A stretch of DNA of 64,000 nt, taken from assembly GCA_017792365.1 (NCBI GenBank), contig CP051229.1, positions 186,001-250,000 of the forward strand, in the 5' to 3' direction. Source of the stretch: Hyphomonas sp. GTDB lineage: Bacteria; Pseudomonadota; Alphaproteobacteria; Caulobacterales; Hyphomonadaceae. The notes beneath the pieces are model-generated. The model saw nothing but the letters and a program-made list of their open reading frames with translations, did not search any database and had not been told where the DNA came from. Position 1 is the first letter of the stretch. Each line of letters starts with the position of its first letter. Positions 57,420 through 64,000 of the stretch are shown in pieces. The position numbers and the translations under genes were made by a program.

Positions 57420-57667
57420 TGGCGCGGGTCCAGACGATCTCGACCCGGGTCCGCGATCTGACCGGCGGGCTGGCCGAGTTCGAGGTGGAGGCGGGATCGG
57501 TCCGCGCCCTGATCAGGGAACTCGATGAACGCTGGCCCGGGCTGGGCGCCGTGGTCGAAGACGACATGGCGATCGCGATCGATGGCGAAATCTTTCAGGA
57601 CGCCTTCGCCGAACCCATCGCGCACTCAAGCGAAGTCGTGCTGATACCGAAGATATCTGGGGGCTAG
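57419..57667 (+). CDS. MoaD/ThiS-like sulfur-carrier protein
   Basis: 82 residues with a ubiquitin-like beta-grasp pattern (VQTISTRVRDLTGGLAEFEV, VVLIPKISGG) and the diagnostic C-terminal Gly-Gly, required for thiocarboxylation. Its ATG overlaps the stop of the L subunit, so it belongs to the molybdoenzyme operon. It may supply sulfur to the molybdenum cofactor or to another step. No MoaE or adenylyltransferase is next to it. Confidence 0.8.
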   Translation: MARVQTISTRVRDLTGGLAEFEVEAGSVRALIRELDERWPGLGAVVEDDMAIAIDGEIFQDAFAEPIAHSSEVVLIPKISGG

Positions 57668-59034
57668 CCGACGGCGGGGCCCACCCACACCTGCTGGGTG
57701 TTGACGAACTCGCGGATGCCGTGAGGACCGAGCTCGCGGCCGATGCCGGATTTTCCGACGCCGCCAGATGGAAGCCGCGGGTCGGTCTTGACGATCCCGT
57801 TCACAGCCACCTGACCAGCCACGATATGCCGGGCGAGCTTCTCGCCACGATCCGTCTCGCTCCAGATGCTAGCGGCCAGGCCATAGTCCGTGTCGTTCGC
57901 AAGCGAAAGCGCATGCGCCTCATCATCGGCCCTCACCATCGTAGCGACTGGCCCGAACGTCTCCTCGACGAAGGCGCACATGCCCGGCTTAACGTCGGCC
58001 AGCAGCGTCGCGGGATAGAAGTAGCCGGGACCGTTCGCTGGCGACCCGCCAAGCAGCAGCTTGGCGCCCGCATCGACTGTAGCGGTAACCTGCCGATGAA
58101 GCTCATCGCGCAACTCCGAACGCGCGATCGGTCCGATCTGGGTGGTCTCGCTTGCGGGATCGCCCATCTTGAGCGCAGCCAGTCGTTCGCGCATCAGCCC
58201 GCACATGTCGTCATAGACCGGGGCCTCAACGATCAGGCGCTTAGCCGCGATACAGGACTGACCCGCATTGATGATGCGCGACAGCGTGAGCACGTCCGCC
58301 GCCTTCCCGAGGTCGGCGTCGGCAAGAACGATCGACGGATCCGAGCCGCCAAGTTCCAGCACAACCGGCTTGATCTCTGATCCGGCGATGGCGGCGACAG
58401 CTGAACCGCCACGAGAAGAGCCAGTGAAGGAAACGGCGCGCACGCGCGGGTCGCGGATCACAGCTCCCACGCGCGGCGTCTCAAGCATCAGGGCCTGGAA
58501 GACGCCTTCCGGGGCGCCGGCCTCCTTGAACGCCTTCTCAATCTTGAGCGCGCAGCCCGGCACGTGAGGGTCGTGCTTCATGACGCATGTGTTGCCCGCG
58601 ATCAGCGCAGGCGCGGCAAAGCGGAAAGCGAGCCAGAATGGCGCATTCCACGGCAGGATGCCAAGAATGACCCCAAGCGGCAGGTGCTGGACATAGCTGC
58701 GCGTTGCATCCGACGGGAGCGAAACGGCAGCAAGATATGACTCGCCATGTTCGGCGTAATGATCGGCGCACCAGGCCGACTTCTCAACCTCGCCGATCGA
58801 CTCCTTGATCGGCTTGCCCATCTCCTCGGTCATCACCGGGGCCATGTCGTCCATGTTAGCGCGCATGTAGACGGCGACAGACTTCAGGATATCCGCACGC
58901 TGACCAAAGCTCAGCTTGCGCCACGCGTGAAAAGCCTTGTGCGCCTTCGCAAGCTTCTCCTCGATCGCTGCATCCGCATCCGGCGCAACTTCTCGAACCA
59001 CTTCGCCCGTCGCCGGGTTGATGGCTGTCAGCAT
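57664..59034 (-). CDS. doeC: Aspartate-semialdehyde-type aldehyde dehydrogenase, ectoine catabolism
   Basis: 456 residues, aldehyde dehydrogenase superfamily. Catalytic Cys in INAGQSCIAAKR and Glu in PVVLELGGSDPS; NAD-binding FTGSSRGGSAV. In the doe pathway this enzyme oxidises L-aspartate 4-semialdehyde to L-aspartate. It is 12 bp after doeA, the last gene of the four-gene operon. Related succinate-semialdehyde dehydrogenases are alike, so the name rests on context. Confidence 0.82.
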   Translation of the reverse strand: MLTAINPATGEVVREVAPDADAAIEEKLAKAHKAFHAWRKLSFGQRADILKSVAVYMRANMDDMAPVMTEEMGKPIKESIGEVEKSAWCADHYAEHGESYLAAVSLPSDATRSYVQHLPLGVILGILPWNAPFWLAFRFAAPALIAGNTCVMKHDPHVPGCALKIEKAFKEAGAPEGVFQALMLETPRVGAVIRDPRVRAVSFTGSSRGGSAVAAIAGSEIKPVVLELGGSDPSIVLADADLGKAADVLTLSRIINAGQSCIAAKRLIVEAPVYDDMCGLMRERLAALKMGDPASETTQIGPIARSELRDELHRQVTATVDAGAKLLLGGSPANGPGYFYPATLLADVKPGMCAFVEETFGPVATMVRADDEAHALSLANDTDYGLAASIWSETDRGEKLARHIVAGQVAVNGIVKTDPRLPSGGVGKSGIGRELGPHGIREFVNTQQVWVGPAVG

Positions 59035-59046
59035 TGATCTACTCCT

Positions 59047-60288
59047 TCACGACGTCGAGACGGCGTGTCCGTTTCCTGCCCGTTTCGTATTTCCGCCCGA
59101 ACGCTTGGCGCTGGCTTTCGATGGCGCGGGCTTCCGCGTAAACCGTCGCTCAAGCGAGAAGAACGACTCGCAGCCCTTATCGGTGACATGGATGGTGTCG
59201 GATATCCCCACCGTCTGCTTGCCATCGACGCCCCATACCCAGGGGATCAGGTGGAATGTCATGCCGACTTTCAAGGGAGTGGGATCGCCCTGCATCAGCG
59301 ACAGGATGTAGCCTTCGTCCCAGCTCGGCGGGAAGGCGATGCCGATCGAATAGCCCGACCGCGTGATCAGTTCTCCGCCGTGCGAACCGGAAGCGATGAT
59401 GTCGCGCGCAATCTTGTCGGCATCGGAAACGGTCAGTCCCGGATGGATTTCCCGGTGCAGCTGTTCAAGCGCCTGCAGCATCTTGTACTCGGCATTCTCC
59501 ATCTCCGATGACAGTTCGCCGATCGTGACCGTGCGCATCATCGCCGCGTGGTAGCGCCGGAAGCATCCGCCGACCTCCAGGAACACATGGTCTCCGGGTT
59601 CGACGATACGCCCCTCCCATGTCGCGTGGCCGATCATCGTTCTCGGACCGGAAGTTACGTACGGCATGACAGCCGGCGGTTCGCCGCCGGCGCGGAACAT
59701 GGCGGCGGAGATTGCAGCGCCAATCTCGTTTTCCGAAACGCCCACCTCGACCGCCTCGATACCAGCCTCCATGCCAGCTTCGGCAGCAGCGGCCGCTATC
59801 TTCATCGCCTCGATCTCGACCTTCGACTTGCAGAGCCGTCCTTCCTCCACAATCCCGAAGCAGTCGATCAGTCGGCCCTGTGTGAACAATCCACGAATAC
59901 GGTCCTGCTGGTAGGCGGGCAGGAAATATGAGTTGCGCTCGTACCCGACCGTCCCTTTCGCCAGACCGAACTCGGACAGCGAGTCGACAAGCGTCTGGAT
60001 CGCATCGCCTGTGTCCTTGAAGGGGCGGGTCAGTTCGACCCACGTCCGGGCGTGAACATTCGACTCCTCCAGCTTGCGCGTCACCATCCAGCAGTCGCCG
60101 TCCTGCGGCACCACGATGGCCTGGAAGAACGAATACCCTGTCGTCTGGTAATCCGTGAGGTACATGATGTTTTCAGGATCGGAGATGATCACCGCGTCGA
60201 GCAGGCGCTCCTTCATGCGCGCGCGGAGTTCGGATATGCGCCGCTCGTACTCTTCCGGCGGGAAAGTCATGTCTTCGCGACGTCTCAT
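59047..60288 (-). CDS. doeA: Ectoine hydrolase (M24 peptidase-like)
   Basis: 413 residues from ATG 60288, which follows the TAG of doeD directly; GGAG lies eight bases upstream. Creatinase-like N-domain (PPEEYERRISELRARM) and pita-bread C-domain with MRTVTIGELSSEMEN and FHLIPWVWGVDGK. The usual first M24 metal ligands (D-x-G and D-x-x-R-T) read FLEVGGCFRRYHAAMMRT, so two aspartates are replaced. That fits a divergent M24 enzyme. It opens the ectoine ring to N-acetyl-L-2,4-diaminobutyrate. Confidence 0.85.
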   Translation of the reverse strand: MRRREDMTFPPEEYERRISELRARMKERLLDAVIISDPENIMYLTDYQTTGYSFFQAIVVPQDGDCWMVTRKLEESNVHARTWVELTRPFKDTGDAIQTLVDSLSEFGLAKGTVGYERNSYFLPAYQQDRIRGLFTQGRLIDCFGIVEEGRLCKSKVEIEAMKIAAAAAEAGMEAGIEAVEVGVSENEIGAAISAAMFRAGGEPPAVMPYVTSGPRTMIGHATWEGRIVEPGDHVFLEVGGCFRRYHAAMMRTVTIGELSSEMENAEYKMLQALEQLHREIHPGLTVSDADKIARDIIASGSHGGELITRSGYSIGIAFPPSWDEGYILSLMQGDPTPLKVGMTFHLIPWVWGVDGKQTVGISDTIHVTDKGCESFFSLERRFTRKPAPSKASAKRSGGNTKRAGNGHAVSTS

Positions 60289-61521
60289 CTAATGTGCTCC
60301 GGCTGACTTGATCGATGCTTCGAGGATGTCGAGGCCCTCCAGAAGGTCGTCATCCGGGATGGTGAGCGGCGGGATCAGCTTGACGACACGACCCCCGGAC
60401 CCACAGGGGCCAACCAGCAGGCCATTTTGGAAGCTGCGCGCGGCGACGTCCTTGGCGAACGAACCGTTCACGACGTCAATTCCCTGCATCATGCCCTTGC
60501 CGCGGACCTCCCATGAGTTCGACGCGGCCTTGGCCATGTCCTGCAGCCGCGAGTGCATGATCTCGCCCTTGCGCGCGACATCCTTGCCGAACGCGTCGTC
60601 CTCGAAGTAGCGCAGCGCCTCGCGTCCGGCGACAAACGACAGGCCCTGTCCGCGGAACGTGCCGGTGTGTTCCCCGGGCGACCAATGCTTGTCGTGTTCG
60701 GGTTTGGTCAGGTTCATCGCGAGCGGCGTGCCGTAGCCGCCGATCCCCTTGGCGAGGCAGATAACGTCCGGGTCCAGTCCCATACCGTCGAAACTGAAGT
60801 AACTGCCAGTGCGGCCGCAGCCCGCCTGAATGTCGTCAAAGATCAACAGCGCGCCGACCTTCCGCGCCAGCGCCTGCAGGCTGTGCAGCCATTCCTCGGT
60901 GGCGACGTTGACACCGCCCTCCGCCTGGATCGGTTCGACCATGATGGCGGCCGGCATTTCGATGCCCGAGGATGGATCGTCCATGAGCGCCGAGAACTCA
61001 TCCATCGATGCGCCATAGGGCAGCCGTGTTACATCCGTCAGCGGCACGCCAGCGGCGTTGCGGAAATAGGAGTTCGCCGTGCAGGCCAGCGAGCCAAGCG
61101 TCATGCCGTGGAAGCCGCCGGAAAACGCAATCACATTGCGTCGCCCGGTTGCGCGTCGCGCAATCTTCAACGCGGCCTCGACGGCGTTCGTGCCCGTCGG
61201 ACCCATGAACTGCATCTTGTAGGACCAGCCGCGCGGCTTCTGGATCGTGTCGACGAACGCCTGCATGAAATCGCGCTTGGGGGCTGTCGCCATGTCGAGG
61301 CTGTGCGCAACACCGTCGGCCTGAAGGAAAGCGATCATCGCTTCCTTCATGCGCTCGTTGTTGTGGCCGAAATTCAGAACGCCGGCGCCGGCGAAGAAGT
61401 CGATATACGACTTGCCGGCTTCATCGACCTGCCTGGCGTTGGATGCGGAGACGAACACGGTCGGGTAGGCGCGCGAGTATCCGCGGACATCGGATTCCCA
61501 CTGCTCGAACACTTCCATCAT
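60289..61521 (-). CDS. doeD: Diaminobutyrate aminotransferase (DoeD/EctB-like)
   Basis: 410 residues, class III PLP aminotransferase. PLP lysine in CLAKGIGGYGTPLA, FSGGFHGMTLGSLA and GEHTGTFRGQG. It resembles EctB, but ectA and ectC are absent here and the hydrolase and deacetylase are present, so the catabolic role (L-2,4-diaminobutyrate to aspartate semialdehyde) is favoured. It touches doeA without a gap and is 28 bp after doeB2. Confidence 0.85.
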   Translation of the reverse strand: MMEVFEQWESDVRGYSRAYPTVFVSASNARQVDEAGKSYIDFFAGAGVLNFGHNNERMKEAMIAFLQADGVAHSLDMATAPKRDFMQAFVDTIQKPRGWSYKMQFMGPTGTNAVEAALKIARRATGRRNVIAFSGGFHGMTLGSLACTANSYFRNAAGVPLTDVTRLPYGASMDEFSALMDDPSSGIEMPAAIMVEPIQAEGGVNVATEEWLHSLQALARKVGALLIFDDIQAGCGRTGSYFSFDGMGLDPDVICLAKGIGGYGTPLAMNLTKPEHDKHWSPGEHTGTFRGQGLSFVAGREALRYFEDDAFGKDVARKGEIMHSRLQDMAKAASNSWEVRGKGMMQGIDVVNGSFAKDVAARSFQNGLLVGPCGSGGRVVKLIPPLTIPDDDLLEGLDILEASIKSAGAH

Positions 61522-61550
61522 GTCGTCATCGCTCCTTTGCTGTGCGGCGA

Positions 61551-62765
61551 TCAGCCTGTCTCGTCGGCTCCTGAATTCGGCAACGGCGCGCCGGCCAGAC
61601 GCGCATAAAGCCGCGTCACGACAGGGATCAGCCGATCATTGAAATCGTAACGCGGGCTGTGACACGGCTCGTGATGATTGTTGCCGTCATCAGACCCGAT
61701 CAGCGCAAACGCGCCCGGTCGCTCCTTGAGGTAATAGCTGAAGTCTTCCGACGCCATGATCGGCGTCGCGGTTGTTTCCGACAGCCAGTCTGCGCCTAGC
61801 TCATCCTGCAGGGCTGCACGCATCTCTCCTGCCGCAGATGCATCGTTGATCGTCGCATCGTAACGACGAATGATTTCGGTCCTGGCTTCGACGCCATAGG
61901 CTCTGGCCACATCGCTGGAAATCTGTTCGATCAGCCCGTTGACGAAGTCCCGGTCCTCCGGATGCGTGATCCGTATGCTTCCGCCGATCCTCGCCGTTTC
62001 CGGCACGATCGTGTCGTAGCTGGGCGCATCGATGGACGACACGCTGACGACCAGCGGCCGCTGCGGCGAGATGCGGCGCGCAACGATCTGCTGAAGCGCC
62101 ATCGTGATTGCGGCGGCGGCAAGCACCGGATCGCGCACAATCTCAGGCTGGCTCGCGTGGCCGCCTTTGCCCTTGATCGTGATGTTGAAGGTGCCGTTCC
62201 CCGCCATCACCGCGCCGTCAGGGCAGACCGCCTTGCCGAAGGGTATCGCAGGCCAGTTGTGCCACCCAAACACCGCGTCGATGTTTTCCAGCGCGCCGTC
62301 CTCGATCATCTGTTTGGCGCCATGCCCGCCTTCTTCGGCTGGCTGGAACAGCAGGGTCACGGGGCCGGGCAGGGCGTCCTCATGCGACTTCAGCCACGCC
62401 GCCGCGGCCATCAGCGTTGCGGTGTGACCGTCATGGCCGCAGGCGTGCATGCAGCCGTCATGCTGCGACCGCCACTCGTAATCGTTCTGCTCCACGATGG
62501 GCAACGCATCTATATCGCCGCGCAATGCTATGCGGCGACCGGGCTTCGACTGCGCGAGAAAGCCCAGCGTTCCGGTCCCTGCGCATGCCTTCCAGGGGAT
62601 GTTCAGCGCATCGAGGCGCGCCCGTATCGCCTTGGCGGTTTCCACTTCCTGCCACGGCAGCTCAGGCGCCTGATGCAGCGCGCGTCGGAACGACTGCGCA
62701 GAATCGATGATCGACGACCACTCGCCGCCGGAAAATCCTTCAAGGGACCCGAGATTCTTCAGCAT
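61551..62765 (-). CDS. doeB2: N-acetyl-L-2,4-diaminobutyrate deacetylase, M20 family
   Basis: 404 residues from ATG 62765; an upstream extension to 62882 has no support. M20 metal motifs are complete: RIALRGDIDALPI, HACGHDGHTATLM, LFQPAEEGGHGAKQM and IMASEDFSYYL. It removes the acetyl group from the ectoine hydrolysis product. It is the first gene of the doe operon, divergent from cydA across 268 bp. Assignment as the M20-type (DoeB2) rather than the AstE-type deacetylase is from fold and context. Confidence 0.83.
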   Translation of the reverse strand: MLKNLGSLEGFSGGEWSSIIDSAQSFRRALHQAPELPWQEVETAKAIRARLDALNIPWKACAGTGTLGFLAQSKPGRRIALRGDIDALPIVEQNDYEWRSQHDGCMHACGHDGHTATLMAAAAWLKSHEDALPGPVTLLFQPAEEGGHGAKQMIEDGALENIDAVFGWHNWPAIPFGKAVCPDGAVMAGNGTFNITIKGKGGHASQPEIVRDPVLAAAAITMALQQIVARRISPQRPLVVSVSSIDAPSYDTIVPETARIGGSIRITHPEDRDFVNGLIEQISSDVARAYGVEARTEIIRRYDATINDASAAGEMRAALQDELGADWLSETTATPIMASEDFSYYLKERPGAFALIGSDDGNNHHEPCHSPRYDFNDRLIPVVTRLYARLAGAPLPNSGADETG

Positions 62766-63033
62766 CAATACCCTATGCCTAGCACAACGCGCGCGCTGTC
62801 CAAGATGGCGCAGGTAAACAGCGCCGCCAATTCCATGCACGCTGCTGTCACGAGCGATAACCGTAACGTTCTGCGACCGCATCAGGCGCTGCTGTGCTGA
62901 CAGCCCGATCGGTCGCCCTGCGCACGCAGATAGAGGTGATCATATGTAGCACCTGAAAGCGCGGTCCAAACCTCGATTGCCATGGACGATTCGGGCACAC
63001 TCGCAGCGTTGCCAGTGGAGAGGGAGATCCCCG

Positions 63034-64000
63034 ATGGAGTTTGACGCTCTGCTCCTTTCGCGGCTTCAGTTCGCGTTCGTCATCGCGTTCCACATCCTGT
63101 TCCCCGCGTTCACGATCGGGCTCGCAGCGTTTCTGGCGGTGTGCGAGGGCCTGTGGCTGCGGACTGGGAAGGAAGTCTTCAAGCGGCTCTATCTCCACTG
63201 GGTGAAGATCTTCGCGCTGGCCTTTGCGATGGGCGTCGTGTCCGGCGTGGTCATGAGCTACCAGTTCGGCACCAACTGGTCAGTCTTCGCAGACAGGACC
63301 GGTTCGGTCATGGGGCCGCTGCTCGGTTACGAGGTCCTGACAGCGTTCTTTCTTGAGGCGACGTTCCTCGGCGTGATGCTGTTCGGCTGGAACCGTGTCG
63401 GCCGGACGCTTCACTTCATCGCCACATGCGCCGTCGCGATCGGCACATCCATTTCCGCCTTCTGGATCCTGTCGGCGAACAGCTGGATGCAGACGCCAAC
63501 CGGCTTCGCGATCGATCCCGAGACCGGGAACTTCTACGCGACCGACTGGCTTGCGGTGATCTTCAATCCCAGCTTCCCATCCCGCTATGTCCACATGATG
63601 CTTGCAGCGTTCATCACCACGGCGGCCGTCGTGCTTGCGGCCGGCGCATGGCAGATGATCTGCGGCCGCTCTTCGGAGCCGACGAGATGGCAGACGCGCA
63701 TGGCCGCCGGCACGCTTGCGCTGCTGATGCCGCTGCAAATCTGGGCCGGCCACTGGTCTGGCGAGGTTGCGCACGAATACCAGCCCGCCAAGGTCGCAGC
63801 GATCGAGGGCTGGTGCGAAACCGGTCCAGTGCAGGGAACCGTGCTGTTCGCATGGCCTGCGGACAACGCCTGCGGGCTCGATGGCGTCACGCTTCCAAAC
63901 ACCAGTCCGATCCTGTTCGCCAGTGCGCATGGAGACCTGCAGGGGCTGGACGCCTTCGCCGAGGACGAGCGGCCGCCGCTGTGGCTGGTGTTCTGGAGTT
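63034..64000 (+). CDS. cydA: Cytochrome bd-type ubiquinol oxidase subunit I (5' part)
   Basis: 322 codons are visible; the gene continues past the window. GGGAG precedes the ATG. LLSRLQFAFVIAFHILFPAF gives the high-spin heme-ligand histidine region; RLYLHWVKIFALAFAMGVVS and GHWSGEVAHEYQPAKVAAIEG are typical. The oxidase reduces O2 with ubiquinol under low oxygen or cyanide-insensitive respiration (CioA type possible). A cydB gene should follow outside the window. Confidence 0.92.
   Translation, partial: MEFDALLLSRLQFAFVIAFHILFPAFTIGLAAFLAVCEGLWLRTGKEVFKRLYLHWVKIFALAFAMGVVSGVVMSYQFGTNWSVFADRTGSVMGPLLGYEVLTAFFLEATFLGVMLFGWNRVGRTLHFIATCAVAIGTSISAFWILSANSWMQTPTGFAIDPETGNFYATDWLAVIFNPSFPSRYVHMMLAAFITTAAVVLAAGAWQMICGRSSEPTRWQTRMAAGTLALLMPLQIWAGHWSGEVAHEYQPAKVAAIEGWCETGPVQGTVLFAWPADNACGLDGVTLPNTSPILFASAHGDLQGLDAFAEDERPPLWLVFWS

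Noticed and set aside
60289-61521. ectB of an ectoine biosynthesis operon
   Set aside because: ectA and ectC are absent and the three neighbours fit ectoine breakdown.

Overview
The window is a GC-rich, gene-dense stretch of an alphaproteobacterial chromosome, most likely from the Caulobacterales/Hyphomonadales side (Hyphomonadaceae- or Maricaulaceae-like). This is judged from the mix of genes (DUF2336 protein, small Hpt protein, flagellar-type soluble lytic transglycosylase, DUF6152 protein, ectoine and aromatic catabolism, many secreted lipoproteins) and a near-match to a CtrA box. There is no phage, IS element, integrase or CRISPR. I count about 57 protein genes and one tRNA (Val, TAC).

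Layout. 1-4.5 kb: end of a Tat-exported Gfo/Idh/MocA lipoprotein, then divergently an arsR-SRPBCC-DUF1428-GST run with a perfect 9-bp-arm operator, and a hydrolase/GNAT pair. 4.5-19.2 kb: exported hydrolases (PHP/CehA-like, M28 peptidase), pirin, a lysophospholipase-like lipoprotein, a degenerate methyltransferase-like protein, leucine-type dehydrogenase, a ThiO-like oxidase, acyl-CoA dehydrogenase, MFS exporter and a cytochrome c-sugar dehydrogenase fusion. 19.2-23.7 kb: a probable cell-pole/cell-cycle group (lytic transglycosylase, DUF2336, degenerate EAL-like protein, Hpt) followed by NAD kinase. 23.7-40 kb: aldolase, outer-membrane-like protein, cytochrome c, pgi, the pbpC/alpha-2-macroglobulin pair, a Na+/H+ antiporter, DUF6152, DsbA-like, YghU-type GST and BaiN/HI0933-type flavoprotein.

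40-48 kb: an unusual structured intergenic element, tRNA-Val, a patatin lipase, a secreted orphan family protein, and a TetR-controlled RND efflux pair. 48-51.8 kb: phenylalanine/tyrosine catabolism (Lrp regulator, phhA, hppD, a VOC protein, FAH-family hydrolase) without a visible homogentisate dioxygenase. 51.9-57.7 kb: a feruloyl-CoA-synthase-like ligase and a three-subunit xanthine-dehydrogenase-family molybdoenzyme that ends with a MoaD/ThiS-like gene. 57.7-62.8 kb: a compact ectoine-degradation operon (doeB2-doeD-doeA-doeC). The window ends inside a cydA/cioA oxidase gene.

A striking property of this sequence is that six or seven genes are each broken by one short net deletion (around 4.85, 13.62, 22.33, 35.13, 39.61, 55.31 and probably 54.65 kb), and each can be restored to family length by one- or two-base repair. 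This looks more like consensus-sequence indel errors than a genome full of pseudogenes, so the genes are annotated across the breaks.
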